Notes: generated from the letters alone by a model not told the origin. A stretch of DNA of 64,000 bases from Gammaproteobacteria bacterium (GCA_023266215.1 JAHFRQ010000001.1:1-64000), one strand, 5' to 3'. Counted from the stretch's first letter, positions 8,180 to 17,800 are shown. Numbers and translations: made by a program.

Positions 8180-8221
8180 AAAAAGCATGCTGTATGCGAA
8201 AATTAATGGTGTCTTAAGGTT
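8180..8221 (-). repeat. Upstream segment shared with the coiled-coil gene (copy 2)
   Basis: Partner of 5380-5421, with most positions identical, including ATTAATGGTGTCTTAAGGTT. It lies within the 107-bp gap between the AbiEii-like gene and the ubiquitin-like gene. Confidence 0.8.
8200..8218 (-). promoter_or_regulatory. Tandem TTAA box (PmrA-like) upstream of ubiquitin-like gene
   Basis: Minus strand CTTAAGACACC-ATTAATTTT: TTAA cores 11 bp apart, ending 82 bp before the ATG at 8117. It is the same layout as at 5400-5418 and 19916-19935. The identity of the regulator is inferred from the Legionella/Coxiella PmrA consensus. Confidence 0.45.
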
Positions 8222-8224
8222 TTA

Positions 8225-8908
8225 TTACGCGACAATCAAATTCAATAAAAAAATAGTATCGCTTCGAAGGTATAATTTAGCCCAATTTTTTTGCTTTTCA
8301 TCCAATAGCTCTCCAATGCCAGATAAAATTCCTCGATCATTTTTATTTTCCAAAATAGTAATACACTGCAAAATCGCTTTTTCATAAGTTGACCGGGTGC
8401 GCATCTCAACTATTTTTTTATTGATGGGAAATTGACTTTTCAAGAAAAACCAAATGTCATAAATATCGCGATTCGTTTTTCCTTTGCGTTCAATTAACGC
8501 AACTAATTTATGCGCAAATACATCTTCTTTAATCATCACGAGCATCGGAATTCCAAGGTAATTTTTTAAGTGATATCGTGATCCAAACTGCCTTTTGGAA
8601 ACCTCGACCTTGATATTATGCAAACCATCTTGATACGATAGCAAAAAAAATAAAGTATAACGCTTAGCGTAAGATTCTTTTATCTTTCCATATTGGCTCA
8701 ATACTATTTTTAATTTTTCAAAAACAATAGCAGCTTCCGACTCTTTCAGCAAATCAAAATCCAGATCGACTGAAAATCGTCCTAAATCATAAAACAAATA
8801 GGCCGCAGTTCCACCTTTAAAACCCAACAATGGTCCCAGCGTTGGGTCAGTGTAGATTTCTTTTAAGATCTGTAGTAAAAAATTTTTATGTATTGAAACA
8901 TTAAGCAT
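8225..8908 (-). CDS. AbiEii-like nucleotidyltransferase toxin
   Basis: 227-residue nucleotidyltransferase of the AbiEii/DUF1814 family, the toxin half of type IV toxin-antitoxin/abortive-infection systems. The signature FKGGTAAYLFYDLGRFSVDL, followed by DFDLL (about residues 30-54), contains the GG and DxD catalytic elements. A Lys-rich LVALIERKGKTNRDIYDIWF segment follows, as in the family. It overlaps the upstream antitoxin gene by 8 bp. It lies between the effector-like genes and holB and is not related closely to the other two AbiE pairs in the window. Confidence 0.87.
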   Translation of the reverse strand: MLNVSIHKNFLLQILKEIYTDPTLGPLLGFKGGTAAYLFYDLGRFSVDLDFDLLKESEAAIVFEKLKIVLSQYGKIKESYAKRYTLFFLLSYQDGLHNIKVEVSKRQFGSRYHLKNYLGIPMLVMIKEDVFAHKLVALIERKGKTNRDIYDIWFFLKSQFPINKKIVEMRTRSTYEKAILQCITILENKNDRGILSGIGELLDEKQKNWAKLYLRSDTIFLLNLIVA

Positions 8909-9479
8909 CTTGGCTCTCTTTATAATATTTTTTTAATCGCTTTTCCATATTTGTATTTTCATATATCTCAACTAGGTTAAAACACTTACTCCAATCAATA
9001 CTATTGAGATTATCAAAGTAATATTCTTTGTTTAAATAAATGATATCTAAAAATGCGCGTTCTTTATCAGCTATAAAGACATTATTTTGTTCTGAAACAC
9101 CTTGCATATTAGTCAGCACCGATTGCTTTATTTTTTTAAAGATAAATTTATGATCGTCACAGTGAATTTCACGACTTAAATACGATGCAACAAAAATGGG
9201 CTTGTAGAACTGAAAAATAACGCCTTGCGCTGCTAACACCGTTTCAAAACTGATATAAGCTGGCGTATAAATTTTTGTTGCAAGCTCAAGCGGATTGTAA
9301 CTTTGATCTTTTGCATAAATGCCCTTGCGAACCGGATAAAGCGCACCAGTTTTAACGTAGTAATGAATTTTATCTTGAAGCGCCGCAGGATTTGTCATGC
9401 CCAGCAATAGCGCAAGCTCTTTAAAGGTAAAGATGGTATTGGGCGCTCGCAAGATCGTTGTAATCGCACTAAAGCTCAT
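8901..9479 (-). CDS. AbiEi-like antitoxin/transcriptional regulator
   Basis: Antitoxin partner of the nucleotidyltransferase at 8225-8908. The N-terminal winged-helix region (FTFKELALLLGMTNPAALQDKIHYYV) is followed by VRKGIYAKDQSYNPLELATK and YISFETVLAAQGVI, typical of AbiEi antitoxins that repress their own promoter. The start chosen is the ATG at 9479, preceded by AGGCG about eight bases upstream; an in-frame ATG at 9509 would overlap the promoter region. A -10-like TATAAT lies just upstream on the minus strand, within the end of holB. Confidence 0.85.
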   Translation of the reverse strand: MSFSAITTILRAPNTIFTFKELALLLGMTNPAALQDKIHYYVKTGALYPVRKGIYAKDQSYNPLELATKIYTPAYISFETVLAAQGVIFQFYKPIFVASYLSREIHCDDHKFIFKKIKQSVLTNMQGVSEQNNVFIADKERAFLDIIYLNKEYYFDNLNSIDWSKCFNLVEIYENTNMEKRLKKYYKESQDA

Positions 9480-9522
9480 AATTTCGCCTAAACAATGTAA
9501 AAATTCCAATGTTTAGTTCATA

Positions 9523-10401
9523 TTATACACATTTGGCTGAATCTGTCAAAAGTGATCGCGCAAACCGAACAAAGATAGCATCCAGCAATAACTGTGAATT
9601 CAAAGATGCGCCATTGGCTATGAGCGCTTTTTTTTCTAACACCAGATTAATCATGTGATGCAGATTTTCAGCCGATATTTTTTTCGCTATATTTTCTAGT
9701 ATTATTTTACAGTCTTTATAGATTAATAAGTTATGGTCTGCTGATAATTGAATTTTTGATATGTCTAAAAAAATAGTTAATAAAATATTTAAAATAATAT
9801 TCATATCATGTTTTTGAAAAATATTATCGTACGATATTTTCTGCAAATTGTTAATCAGTAAATCACGTAGTATTATATGTTCGCTATTGATCGCCGCATC
9901 GGGATTTGAAAATAATACTTTTTGACAGCGGCTTAATATAGTTGCAGGAATAGAATGCGTTTGATCGCTCACCAATAACAATACAACATGACCTGTTGGC
10001 TCTTCTAGTGTTTTTAACAAAGCATTGGCAGCGCCAATCGGCATCGCTTCGGCAGGTGATATTAATACGACTTGTATGCCGCCGCAATGCGATGTTTGAT
10101 TTGTTTTTTGTGTCAATAATCTAATATCGTCAATTTTAATTGAATGATTTTTTTCTGCTGGCATGACGGTAATAAAATCTGGATGATTGTCAGCTTGCAT
10201 CCAGCGACAACTGCGGCATTTTTTACAAGCGCTATTTTTTTTATTCGGATCTTCACATAGCAAAAAATTAGAAAATGCTTTTGCAAATACTAATTTTTCA
10301 GCATCATCACCCGATAATAAATACGCGTGCGATAAGCGATTCTGCGCATACGCATGCATTAAAAATTGCCATTGGGTTTGCTGCCATGCGTGAATATTCA
10401 A
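9523..10401 (-). CDS. holB: DNA polymerase III subunit delta'
   Basis: Clamp-loader subunit delta' of the replicative polymerase. It contains the four-cysteine zinc module (LLCEDPNKKNSACKKCRSC), the DNHPDF and IKIDDIRLL segments, GGIQVVLISPAEAM, ALLKTLEEP and TILSRCQKV, all characteristic of HolB. I place the start at TTG 10401 (first residues NIHAWQQTQWQF); the in-frame ATG at 10461 would add residues encoded by a palindromic repeat and overlap tmk. A GAGGG sequence supplied by that repeat sits about five bases before the TTG. The gene follows tmk with a 7-bp gap. Confidence 0.9.
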   Translation of the reverse strand: MNIHAWQQTQWQFLMHAYAQNRLSHAYLLSGDDAEKLVFAKAFSNFLLCEDPNKKNSACKKCRSCRWMQADNHPDFITVMPAEKNHSIKIDDIRLLTQKTNQTSHCGGIQVVLISPAEAMPIGAANALLKTLEEPTGHVVLLLVSDQTHSIPATILSRCQKVLFSNPDAAINSEHIILRDLLINNLQKISYDNIFQKHDMNIILNILLTIFLDISKIQLSADHNLLIYKDCKIILENIAKKISAENLHHMINLVLEKKALIANGASLNSQLLLDAIFVRFARSLLTDSAKCV

Positions 10402-10405
10402 AAGA

Positions 10406-10440
10406 CCCTCACCCTGCCCTCTCCCACAAACGAGAGAGGG
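10406..10440. repeat. REP-like palindrome between tmk and holB
   Basis: CCCTCACCCTG leader followed by CCCTCTC (10417-10423) and its complement GAGAGGG (10434-10440). The element family also occurs at 5936-6012 and 12122-12154. It encodes the last residues and stop of tmk and supplies the GAGGG before the holB TTG. Confidence 0.75.
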
Positions 10441-11035
10441 AAGCTCGAATGGCAACTTCAACTTTTTCTAATGATTGATCGGCTTGAATAATAACAAAAC
10501 GATTGGGCTCAGCTGCTGCGCGTGCTAAATAAGTGTCTCTGACGCGTTCAAAAAATTCAATATCTTCTTTTTCAATGCGATCTTTTTTGCCACGGCTTTT
10601 TAATCTTTCCAAGCCCACTTCAACGGGCGCATCTAATAATAAGGTTAAATCTGGTTTGGTTTTTCCCACAATCCAATTATTTAAGTAATCTAATCGATCC
10701 ATTGCAATTTGCCTGCCGCCGCCTTGATAAGCAAAACTCGCATCAACAAAGCGATCTGAAATAACGGATTTTCCCGCATCTAAAGCAGGTTTAATTACTG
10801 TATTAATATGCTGTGCGCGCGCTGCAAACACTAACAATAATTCCGTTTCGGGTAATAAATCTTCGCCTTCATGGTGCAGCACAATATGACGAATTGCTTC
10901 TGCAATGTGCGTGCCACCTGGTTCGCGCGTCAGGATAAAATCAATTTTTTTATTTTTAAATTCTGATGCAATAAAATCTTTGGCTGTGCTTTTGCCTACG
11001 CCTTCAACCCCTTCAAGTGAAATAAAAAAACTCAT
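10409..11035 (-). CDS. tmk: Thymidylate kinase
   Basis: Phosphorylates dTMP to dTDP with ATP. The P-loop SLEGVEGVGKST (about residues 6-17), the TREPGGT substrate segment, SDRFVDASFAYQGGGR and a lid region KSRGKKDRIEKED are present. It has 208 residues, the normal length. The last residues (LSRLWERAG) are encoded by a palindromic repeat and are probably not conserved. It abuts mltG upstream and holB downstream, the standard mltG-tmk-holB order. Confidence 0.96.
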   Translation of the reverse strand: MSFFISLEGVEGVGKSTAKDFIASEFKNKKIDFILTREPGGTHIAEAIRHIVLHHEGEDLLPETELLLVFAARAQHINTVIKPALDAGKSVISDRFVDASFAYQGGGRQIAMDRLDYLNNWIVGKTKPDLTLLLDAPVEVGLERLKSRGKKDRIEKEDIEFFERVRDTYLARAAAEPNRFVIIQADQSLEKVEVAIRASLSRLWERAG

Positions 11036-12109
11036 TTATTTTGCGCTCGCTAATTTATTGTGTAGCCAGCTTGTTACTTGCGCAGACACATCTTCTAGAT
11101 GTTTTTCTTCTTGACGATATTTTTTAACCGCTTGTAAATGCTGTTCATACGTCACAGAAAATTGATGCCCGCCTGTTCCTGTTGCAACATAATATAAATA
11201 ATCCGTTGTCGCAGGATGCAGCGCTGCATCAATTGATGCGCGATTCGGCATGCAAATGGGTGTTGGCGGCAGCGCAGGAATTAAATAGGTGTTGTACGCT
11301 GATTTTGCCTTTAAATCTTTCCCTGTTAATATATCGCCGAAGGATTTATTCAAACCATATTGCACGGTGGGATCAATCTGCAGGCGCATTTTTTTCTGCA
11401 AGCGATTCATAATTACGCTTGCAATAATAGGCTTTTCTGCAACAATCGCTGTTTCGCGCTGAATCAATGATGCGACGATCAATGCCTGATACACATTCTT
11501 GTACGGTAAATCAGCGGCTCGATTTTGCCATTCTGCATTTAAAATACTCTGCATTTTATCAAATGCTGTTTTTAACACGGACACATCAGAATTATCCCAC
11601 GTGAAAAAATAGGTGTCAGGATAAAATAATCCTTCGGGTGATTTGGGCGCGTCTTTTTCAAATAAAGCTGCAATTGCAGGATTTTTAACAGCGCTGAGCG
11701 TTTGTTTTAAATTCGCATCCATCGATAACGCCATGCGAATATTATCAAAGGTCCAGCCATCTACAAAAGTAATTCGATGCTGCACCAACCCTTTTCCGGC
11801 AACCATATTTTTCAATAGAATAAATGGCGATATTTTTTTATTAATATCATACTCACCAAAATGCAAATGCTGATGATCGCTTAAAAAATTCAGCATTACA
11901 TCAAAAACCCAAGGGTGAATAATTATTTTTTCTGTTTTTAAACGCGTTGTGACAGACGCAGCCGGCTCGCCCGGATACACTTTAAATGATTTGGTTAACC
12001 CAGTTGAATCTATGGGCGCGTAAAAGAAATCATAGCAATATTTTGCGGGCCACGCGATAAGCAGAATGGCAATAATGATTGCAATAATGGACAATAATTT
12101 TCGCGACAT
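11036..12109 (-). CDS. mltG: Endolytic murein transglycosylase MltG (YceG)
   Basis: Inner-membrane lytic transglycosylase thought to terminate nascent glycan strands. The N-terminal membrane anchor (about residues 5-27) is followed by the YceG/MltG domain. The catalytic-site segment SLIQRETA with the conserved Glu, the IDPTVQYGL motif and SAYNTYLIPALPPTPICMP are all visible. It has 357 residues, normal length. The pabC gene often found between fabF and mltG is absent; a palindromic repeat fills that gap instead. Confidence 0.95.
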   Translation of the reverse strand: MSRKLLSIIAIIIAILLIAWPAKYCYDFFYAPIDSTGLTKSFKVYPGEPAASVTTRLKTEKIIIHPWVFDVMLNFLSDHQHLHFGEYDINKKISPFILLKNMVAGKGLVQHRITFVDGWTFDNIRMALSMDANLKQTLSAVKNPAIAALFEKDAPKSPEGLFYPDTYFFTWDNSDVSVLKTAFDKMQSILNAEWQNRAADLPYKNVYQALIVASLIQRETAIVAEKPIIASVIMNRLQKKMRLQIDPTVQYGLNKSFGDILTGKDLKAKSAYNTYLIPALPPTPICMPNRASIDAALHPATTDYLYYVATGTGGHQFSVTYEQHLQAVKKYRQEEKHLEDVSAQVTSWLHNKLASAK

Positions 12110-12121
12110 GGGTTTTAAACA

Positions 12122-12154
12122 CCCTCACCCTAACCCTCTCCCGGCGGGAGAGGG
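12122..12154. repeat. REP-like palindrome between fabF and mltG
   Basis: CCCTCACCC leader and a perfect 9-bp stem CCCTCTCCC-GGC-GGGAGAGGG (12134-12154). It is the third member of the family seen at 5936 and 10406. On the minus strand it provides GAGGG/GGGTG sequences just before the mltG start. Confidence 0.8.
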
Positions 12155-12157
12155 ATT

Positions 12158-13396
12158 TTACACAAACCGTTTAAATATCAAACTTCCGTTTGTTCCACCA
12201 AAGCCAAATGAATTGGAAAGAACAATATTGATTTTAGACTCAATCGCGTGATTCGGCACTAAGTTTAAATCACAGCCTTCATCGGGATTATCTAAATTAA
12301 TCGTCGGTGGTGCAATATTGTCGCGAATAGCCAATAAAGAAAAAATCGCCTCAATCGATCCTGCCGCACCTAATAGGTGGCCCGTCATTGATTTTGTTGA
12401 GCTCATCATTAATTTATAAGCGTGCTCTTTAAAAGCATTTTTAACAGCCAACACTTCAAGCACATCGGCCATGGTCGATGTGCCATGTGCATTAATATAA
12501 TCTACTTCAGACGGATTTATTTTGGCATCATTCAGTGCATTTTTAATAGCCTGCGTTGTGCCGCGCGCTGAAGGCTCCGGCGCTGTCATATGATAAGCAT
12601 CAGCGCTCATACCAAACCCAATTAATTCGCCGTAAATTTTAGCACCTCTTTTTTTCGCAAACTCTAATTCTTCTAAAATTAAAACAGCGGCACCTTCACC
12701 CAACACAAACCCATCGCGATCTTTATCCCACGGACGACTTGCTTTTTCGGGGGCATCGTTGCGTGTTGATAATGCTTTAATGGCATTAAAACCACCAATA
12801 CCCAATTCGGTTGTCACCATTTCTGTGCCACCTGCCACCATCACATCGGCATCACCGTAGGCAATCATGCGCGCCGCGGAACCAATATTATGAGAACCTG
12901 TTGTGCACGCCGTCACAATAGAAATATTGGGGCCTTGTAAATTATATTTCATCGAAACAACGCCTGGCGTCATATTGACAATCGCACCAACAATAAAAAA
13001 AGGCGAAATTTTACGTTGTCCGCCTTCAACAAATAAATCGCGGTTTTTTTCAATCTGCAACAAACCACCGATACCCGATCCAATCGCACAGCCAACGCGG
13101 GGTGCAAGTGCTTCGGTAATAATTAAACCCGAATCTTCCATGGCCTGTCTTGCAGCTTCTGCGCCAAACAAAATAAAAGTATCTAAACGACGCGCTTCTT
13201 TGGGATCTGAGGCCAGAGTCGCATCAAAATTTTTCACTTCTGCTGCAAATTGGGTGGGAAAAGTCGTCGCGTCAAAACGCGTGATGGGCCCCACGCCGCT
13301 TTTGCCGGCTAAAACAGCCTGCCACGTACTTTCGACAGTATTGCCCAAGGGGCTAACCGCCCCCATGCCTGTAACAACAACGCGTCTTTTAGTCAT
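12158..13396 (-). CDS. fabF: 3-oxoacyl-ACP synthase II
   Basis: Elongating condensing enzyme of type II fatty-acid synthesis (KAS II). The catalytic Cys lies in VTACTTGSH (about residue 164), with the His residues in [11 protein letters not shown] and [12 protein letters not shown], and the glycine-rich [12 protein letters not shown] tail. It has 412 residues, normal length. Last gene of the plsX-fabH-fabD-fabG-acpP-fabF run, 25 bp after acpP. Confidence 0.97.
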   Translation of the reverse strand: MTKRRVVVTGMGAVSPLGNTVESTWQAVLAGKSGVGPITRFDATTFPTQFAAEVKNFDATLASDPKEARRLDTFILFGAEAARQAMEDSGLIITEALAPRVGCAIGSGIGGLLQIEKNRDLFVEGGQRKISPFFIVGAIVNMTPGVVSMKYNLQGPNISIVTACTTGSHNIGSAARMIAYGDADVMVAGGTEMVTTELGIGGFNAIKALSTRNDAPEKASRPWDKDRDGFVLGEGAAVLILEELEFAKKRGAKIYGELIGFGMSADAYHMTAPEPSARGTTQAIKNALNDAKINPSEVDYINAHGTSTMADVLEVLAVKNAFKEHAYKLMMSSTKSMTGHLLGAAGSIEAIFSLLAIRDNIAPPTINLDNPDEGCDLNLVPNHAIESKINIVLSNSFGFGGTNGSLIFKRFV

Positions 13397-13421
13397 GCTA
13401 AAAAACCTTTATTTATTTTGC

Positions 13422-13664
13422 TTATTTTGCTTCTTTTGCTTTAATAAAATTAATCGCTTCTTGAATGGTGGTGATTTTTTCTGCTTCTTCGTCTTTGATT
13501 TCGCAATCAAATTCTTCTTCCAAAGCCATGACCAATTCAACCGTGTCCAATGAATCTGCGCCCAAATCGTCAACAAAAGAAGAGTTCAGGCTTACCTCAC
13601 CTTCTTTCACACCTAATTGTTCTACAACGATTTTTTTAACACGTTCTTCAATACTAGCTGCCAT
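13422..13664 (-). CDS. acpP: Acyl carrier protein
   Basis: Acidic four-helix carrier of acyl chains in fatty-acid synthesis. The phosphopantetheine attachment site is the Ser in [12 protein letters not shown] (about residue 38). The ATG at 13664 has GAGG eight bases upstream, so I prefer it to the TTG two codons earlier. It has 80 residues, the usual size. It sits between fabG and fabF. Confidence 0.97.
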   Translation of the reverse strand: MAASIEERVKKIVVEQLGVKEGEVSLNSSFVDDLGADSLDTVELVMALEEEFDCEIKDEEAEKITTIQEAINFIKAKEAK

Positions 13665-13729
13665 GTTCAATCCTCTTATGGTTAATTTTTACTGTAAACA
13701 AAGTGGCGATTCTACCACCAGAAACCAGA

Positions 13730-14476
13730 CTAAACCATACACATTCCACCGTTTACATGCAACGTTTGGCCGGTAATGTACATTGCCTCGTCTGAAGCCA
13801 AAAAAGCGACGGCATGGGCGATATCCGCGCCATTGCCCATTCGCTTCGATGGAATTTGAGATAAAATAGCTTCGCGCTGTTTTTCATCCAATTTATCCGT
13901 CATATCGCTTTGAATAAACCCAGGGGACACAACATTGGCAGTAATGCCAACGCCTGCCATTTCTGCCGCAACGGCTTTAGTGAAACCAATCATGCCCGCT
14001 TTTGCCGCGCAATAATTAGCTTGACCCGGATTACCTGTAGTTGCAACGACTGATGAAATAGCAATAATTCTACCAAAACGCGCCTTCATCATATTGCGCA
14101 AGCAAATCTTCGTAAGACGATAGACTGCAGTGAGATTCGTTTCGATCACAGAATCCCATTGTTCTTCTTTCATGCGGAGCAATAAATTATCCTGCGTGAT
14201 GCCAGCATTATTAATTAAAATTTGCACGGCGCCAAATTGCGTTTGAATTTGTTCATAGATTTTTTCTATTGCTGCTTGATCACACACATTTAAAACCACC
14301 CCCATGCCTTTTGCGCCACTCAATTTTAGATATTCAGAAATTAAATCAGCGCCGGCTTGGGTTGTTGCAGTCCCGATCACAACCGATTTTTTCTTGGCGA
14401 AATTTTCTGCGATAGCGCGACCAATCCCGCGACTTGCACCAGTGATTAATACTATTTTATTTTCAAGTGATGACAT
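13730..14476 (-). CDS. fabG: 3-oxoacyl-ACP reductase
   Basis: NADPH-dependent short-chain dehydrogenase that reduces 3-oxoacyl-ACP. The Rossmann motif TGASRGIG (about residues 13-20), NNAG, and the catalytic Ser-Tyr-Lys (ISSVVATTGNPGQANYCAAKAG) are intact, with the C-terminal TGQTLHVNGGMCM typical of FabG. 248 residues, normal length. Confidence 0.97.
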   Translation of the reverse strand: MSSLENKIVLITGASRGIGRAIAENFAKKKSVVIGTATTQAGADLISEYLKLSGAKGMGVVLNVCDQAAIEKIYEQIQTQFGAVQILINNAGITQDNLLLRMKEEQWDSVIETNLTAVYRLTKICLRNMMKARFGRIIAISSVVATTGNPGQANYCAAKAGMIGFTKAVAAEMAGVGITANVVSPGFIQSDMTDKLDEKQREAILSQIPSKRMGNGADIAHAVAFLASDEAMYITGQTLHVNGGMCMV

Positions 14477-14495
14477 AAAGTTCTCCGCTAAAAAT

Positions 14496-15461
14496 CTATG
14501 CTGATTGAATTATTTTAATTGCTTCTCTTATTTCTAATTCTGTTTGTAAATTAATTGTTTGAATATCGCGAGAAATGCGCTTGTTTAAACCCGCCAAAAC
14601 CCGACCAGGACCGCATTCTAAAAATAAATTCACGCCTTGTGCTGTAATAGCTTGAATCGTTTCAACCCAACGAACCGGTTGAGTAAGTTGCTCTTTTAAT
14701 GCGGCCAGCATATCAGCTGAATCAGCATGTGATTTCGCATCAATATTGTGAATAACTTTTATTTTAGGTGAAATAATATTTATTTTTTTTAATTCTAATT
14801 TTTTTAATTCTATAGCTAAATAATCTGCTGCGGGCTGCATTAATGCGCAATGTGACGGCACACTCACGGGAATTAATTTTGCCATTCGTGCGCCAGCTTG
14901 TGTTGCTAATTCAATAGCTGCTAACACCGCTTTTTTCTCGCCCGCGATCACTACTTGACCGATAGAATTAAAATTCGCAGCGCTCACCAAGCCATTAGTT
15001 TCAGCGGATGCGCGCTCACAAATAGTTAACACAACTGCGTCATCTAATCCAACAATGGCTGCCATCGCGCCCGTACCGACTGAAACGGCTTCTTGCATAA
15101 ATCTTCCGCGATCAGAAACTAATTGAACAGCCTCTTCAAATGTGAATACTTCTGCAACAACCAATGCGGCATATTCACCTAAACTGTGACCCGCAACCAC
15201 GTCGGGTTTTAAATTCGTTAATTTTTGAAAGCAAGTCCAAACAGCAATATCAGCGGCTAATAAAGCAGGTTGTGTAAAAACCGTTTGATCCAATTTTTCT
15301 GCGGGACCCGATTGTACCAATTCCCATAAATCATATTTTAAAATAGTTGATGCTTGCTCAAAAATTAATTTTACTGCTGGAAAATTGTCAGCTAATTCAG
15401 ATAACATGCCCACGGACTGCGAGCCCTGTCCCGGAAAAATCATGGCAAATTTTTGTGACAT
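14496..15461 (-). CDS. fabD: Malonyl-CoA:ACP transacylase
   Basis: Transfers malonyl groups from CoA to ACP. FPGQGSQ (about residues 9-15), the catalytic nucleophile in GHSLGEYAAL (Ser at about 93), and the His-containing VPSHCALMQPAA are present. I start at the ATG 15461 (MSQKFAMIFPG); the open frame extends 21 codons upstream into fabH but that part is not FabD-like. It lies 10 bp after fabH. Confidence 0.96.
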   Translation of the reverse strand: MSQKFAMIFPGQGSQSVGMLSELADNFPAVKLIFEQASTILKYDLWELVQSGPAEKLDQTVFTQPALLAADIAVWTCFQKLTNLKPDVVAGHSLGEYAALVVAEVFTFEEAVQLVSDRGRFMQEAVSVGTGAMAAIVGLDDAVVLTICERASAETNGLVSAANFNSIGQVVIAGEKKAVLAAIELATQAGARMAKLIPVSVPSHCALMQPAADYLAIELKKLELKKINIISPKIKVIHNIDAKSHADSADMLAALKEQLTQPVRWVETIQAITAQGVNLFLECGPGRVLAGLNKRISRDIQTINLQTELEIREAIKIIQSA

Positions 15462-15471
15462 AGAAAAATCT

Positions 15472-16431
15472 CTAATAAATGACCAGTGTTGAACCCCAGG
15501 CAAAACCTGCGCCAAATGCTTCAAATAATAATTTTTCGCCGCGCTTTATTTTATTATTGCGCACCGCATAATCTAGCGCTAATGGTATCGAAGCAGCCGA
15601 TGTGTTGCCATGCTCTTCAATCGTTAATATTACTTTTTCCATCGGCATATTTAATTTTTTTGCCATCGCTGTAATAATGCGCATATTCGCTTGATGCGGA
15701 ATAAGCCAATCAATATCAGATTGTTGAATACCCGCTTTTTCTAAAGTTTGATCGACTATTTCACCCAATTTTTTCACAGCAATTTTAAATACTTCATTAC
15801 CTTTCATCTGAATAAAATTCACGCCCTTACGGGTGATTAAAGCGCTGTCAGTAAATAATAAATCAGCATATTGTCCATCGGAATGAATATGCGTTGCTAA
15901 AACACCGGGTTTATCGCTTGCTTGTAAAACAATCGCACCTGCACCATCGCCGAATAAAATACATGATGAGCGATCTGTCCAATCAACAACAGTCGACAGC
16001 GAGTCAACTGCGACGATTAACACATTTTTACAAACACCGGATGCAATATATTGATTCGCAACACTGATGCCATACATAAATCCCGCGCACGCCGCATTTA
16101 AATCAAACGCCGGACAATCATTCGTTATGCCTAATCGTTTTTGAATATCGCATGCGGCGCTTGGAAAATAACGATCAGGTGATGCTGTGCCCACAATAAT
16201 CAAATCAATGTCATTGGGCGCAATGCCAGCAGATTCAATTGCCGCTTTTGCCGCTTCAAATCCCATAGAAGAAGTAGTGTCGCCGCTATCGCCGATAATA
16301 TGTCGGTTGCGAATACCGACGCGCTGCATAATCCATTCATCGGTTGTGTCGACCATTTTTTCTAAATCAGCATTTGATAAAATTTGTTTTGGCAAATAAC
16401 TGCCTGTTCCTGCAATTCGTGCATGCTTCAT
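15472..16431 (-). CDS. fabH: 3-oxoacyl-ACP synthase III
   Basis: Initiating condensing enzyme that joins acetyl-CoA and malonyl-ACP. The catalytic Cys is in [10 protein letters not shown] (about residue 115), His in [11 protein letters not shown] and Asn in [12 protein letters not shown]. The N-terminal SYLP and [17 protein letters not shown] motifs are typical. 319 residues. It follows plsX with a 12-bp gap. Confidence 0.97.
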   Translation of the reverse strand: MKHARIAGTGSYLPKQILSNADLEKMVDTTDEWIMQRVGIRNRHIIGDSGDTTSSMGFEAAKAAIESAGIAPNDIDLIIVGTASPDRYFPSAACDIQKRLGITNDCPAFDLNAACAGFMYGISVANQYIASGVCKNVLIVAVDSLSTVVDWTDRSSCILFGDGAGAIVLQASDKPGVLATHIHSDGQYADLLFTDSALITRKGVNFIQMKGNEVFKIAVKKLGEIVDQTLEKAGIQQSDIDWLIPHQANMRIITAMAKKLNMPMEKVILTIEEHGNTSAASIPLALDYAVRNNKIKRGEKLLFEAFGAGFAWGSTLVIY

Positions 16432-16443
16432 AAATAATAGTCT

Positions 16444-17472
16444 CTAATTATTTTTTTCTGAATTTAATATTTCGCTCACTTGCTTGCTAATTAAAATAGG
16501 AATATTTTTTTCAATTTCTAAATACGCCTCTTCAACCGCGCAGGCAAAAGCAACGCGATCAGCGCCACCGTGACTTTTAATCACTGTGCCATTTAATCCC
16601 AATAAAGTCGCCCCATTTTTTTTGCGCATATCAATGCGATTTTTTAAACGATTCATGATTGGCAAGGCTGGAATAATAGATAATTTTGACAGCCAGTTTC
16701 GTTTAATTTCTTCTTTTGCAAAGCCCGCAATTAATTTTGCAATGCCTTCACACGATTTCAATACGGTATTACCCACAAAACCATCGCACACCACGATATC
16801 AGCTGCGCCATAAAACATATCATCGCCTTCAATAAAACCAATGTAATTAATCGCTTTACAATCTAAGAATAATTGCGATGCGGCTTTGACTTGCTCATTG
16901 CCTTTAATATCTTCTGAGCCAATATTTAATAATGCAACAGAAGGACGCGGCACATTATCAACCGCTTCTGCAACAACCGACCCCATCACAGCAAACTGCA
17001 ATAATTGCTCAGGCGAGGAATCAACATTGGCGCCTAAATCTAATACTCGAACGATTTGATTTTTTGCGGTGGGAAAACAAGCCATAAGCGCTGGTCTATC
17101 AACCGCTGCCACTGTTTTTAAAACAAAGCGAGACGTCGCCATTAAAGCGCCTGTATTACCCGCTGACACGCAGGCTTGCGCACGGCCTTCTTTGACCAGG
17201 TTGATGGCAACGCGCATGGAAGAATCTTTCTTGGAACGGAGTGCCAAAGACGGTGATTCGTCCATTGCAACCACTTCTGAAGCGGATAGAATCTCAAAAC
17301 GATCTTTTAGGTCGGCAATAGGTTGCGATGATAAAACAGAGTTCAGCTCATTTTGTAATCCAACAAAAATAAGCTTTAGATCAGCATGTTGACGCAACAC
17401 ACTTAAGGCAGCAGGAATTGTAACAGTTGGCCCAAAATCGCCACCCATGGCATCAATTGAAATCGTTTTCAT
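16444..17472 (-). CDS. plsX: Phosphate acyltransferase PlsX
   Basis: Makes acyl-phosphate from acyl-ACP as the first step of phospholipid synthesis by the PlsX/PlsY route. It starts MKTISIDAMGGDFGP, the family signature, and includes ALRSKKDSSMRVA, SAGNTGALMA and CDGFVGNTVLKSCEG. 342 residues, normal length. It follows rpmF, the conserved rpmF-plsX-fab arrangement. Confidence 0.97.
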   Translation of the reverse strand: MKTISIDAMGGDFGPTVTIPAALSVLRQHADLKLIFVGLQNELNSVLSSQPIADLKDRFEILSASEVVAMDESPSLALRSKKDSSMRVAINLVKEGRAQACVSAGNTGALMATSRFVLKTVAAVDRPALMACFPTAKNQIVRVLDLGANVDSSPEQLLQFAVMGSVVAEAVDNVPRPSVALLNIGSEDIKGNEQVKAASQLFLDCKAINYIGFIEGDDMFYGAADIVVCDGFVGNTVLKSCEGIAKLIAGFAKEEIKRNWLSKLSIIPALPIMNRLKNRIDMRKKNGATLLGLNGTVIKSHGGADRVAFACAVEEAYLEIEKNIPILISKQVSEILNSEKNN

Positions 17473-17506
17473 GGTCGTTTGAGCCTTATCAGCTATTTAA
17501 CAACGC

Positions 17507-17713
17507 TTAATTTTGATCTGTCGTGTCGTCTTCTGCAACTGCTTTAGGTGCCAATACTTCGCGACCACGGTAAAAACCATCTGGCGAAATATGGTGACGA
17601 CGATGTCTTTCACCTGTTTCTGCATCTGTTGAGATGCAATTTGCGGTCAAAGCATCGTGCGAACGGCGCATGCCACGGCGTGAACGGGTAACTCGGCTCT
17701 TTTGAACAGCCAT
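17507..17713 (-). CDS. rpmF: 50S ribosomal protein L32
   Basis: Small zinc-ribbon-derived ribosomal protein of the large subunit; starts [22 protein letters not shown]. It has 68 residues. The zinc-binding Cys pairs of some L32 proteins are not apparent (only one Cys seen), so it is the cysteine-poor type. The gene for the DUF177 protein YceD, usually just upstream, is not in this position. Confidence 0.96.
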   Translation of the reverse strand: MAVQKSRVTRSRRGMRRSHDALTANCISTDAETGERHRRHHISPDGFYRGREVLAPKAVAEDDTTDQN

Positions 17714-17800
17714 TTCTTTATCTCCACTAACAAATTCGAAGGTGCTTATTCTAACAGCTTATTTTATGACTGCAATATAAAAAATCTGTTACTCTATTTA

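Noticed and set aside
10401-10461. Longer N-terminus of HolB (MKLPFELPSLVCGRGQ...)
   Set aside because: These residues are encoded by the palindromic repeat and overlap tmk; the family N-terminus starts around HAWQQTQW.
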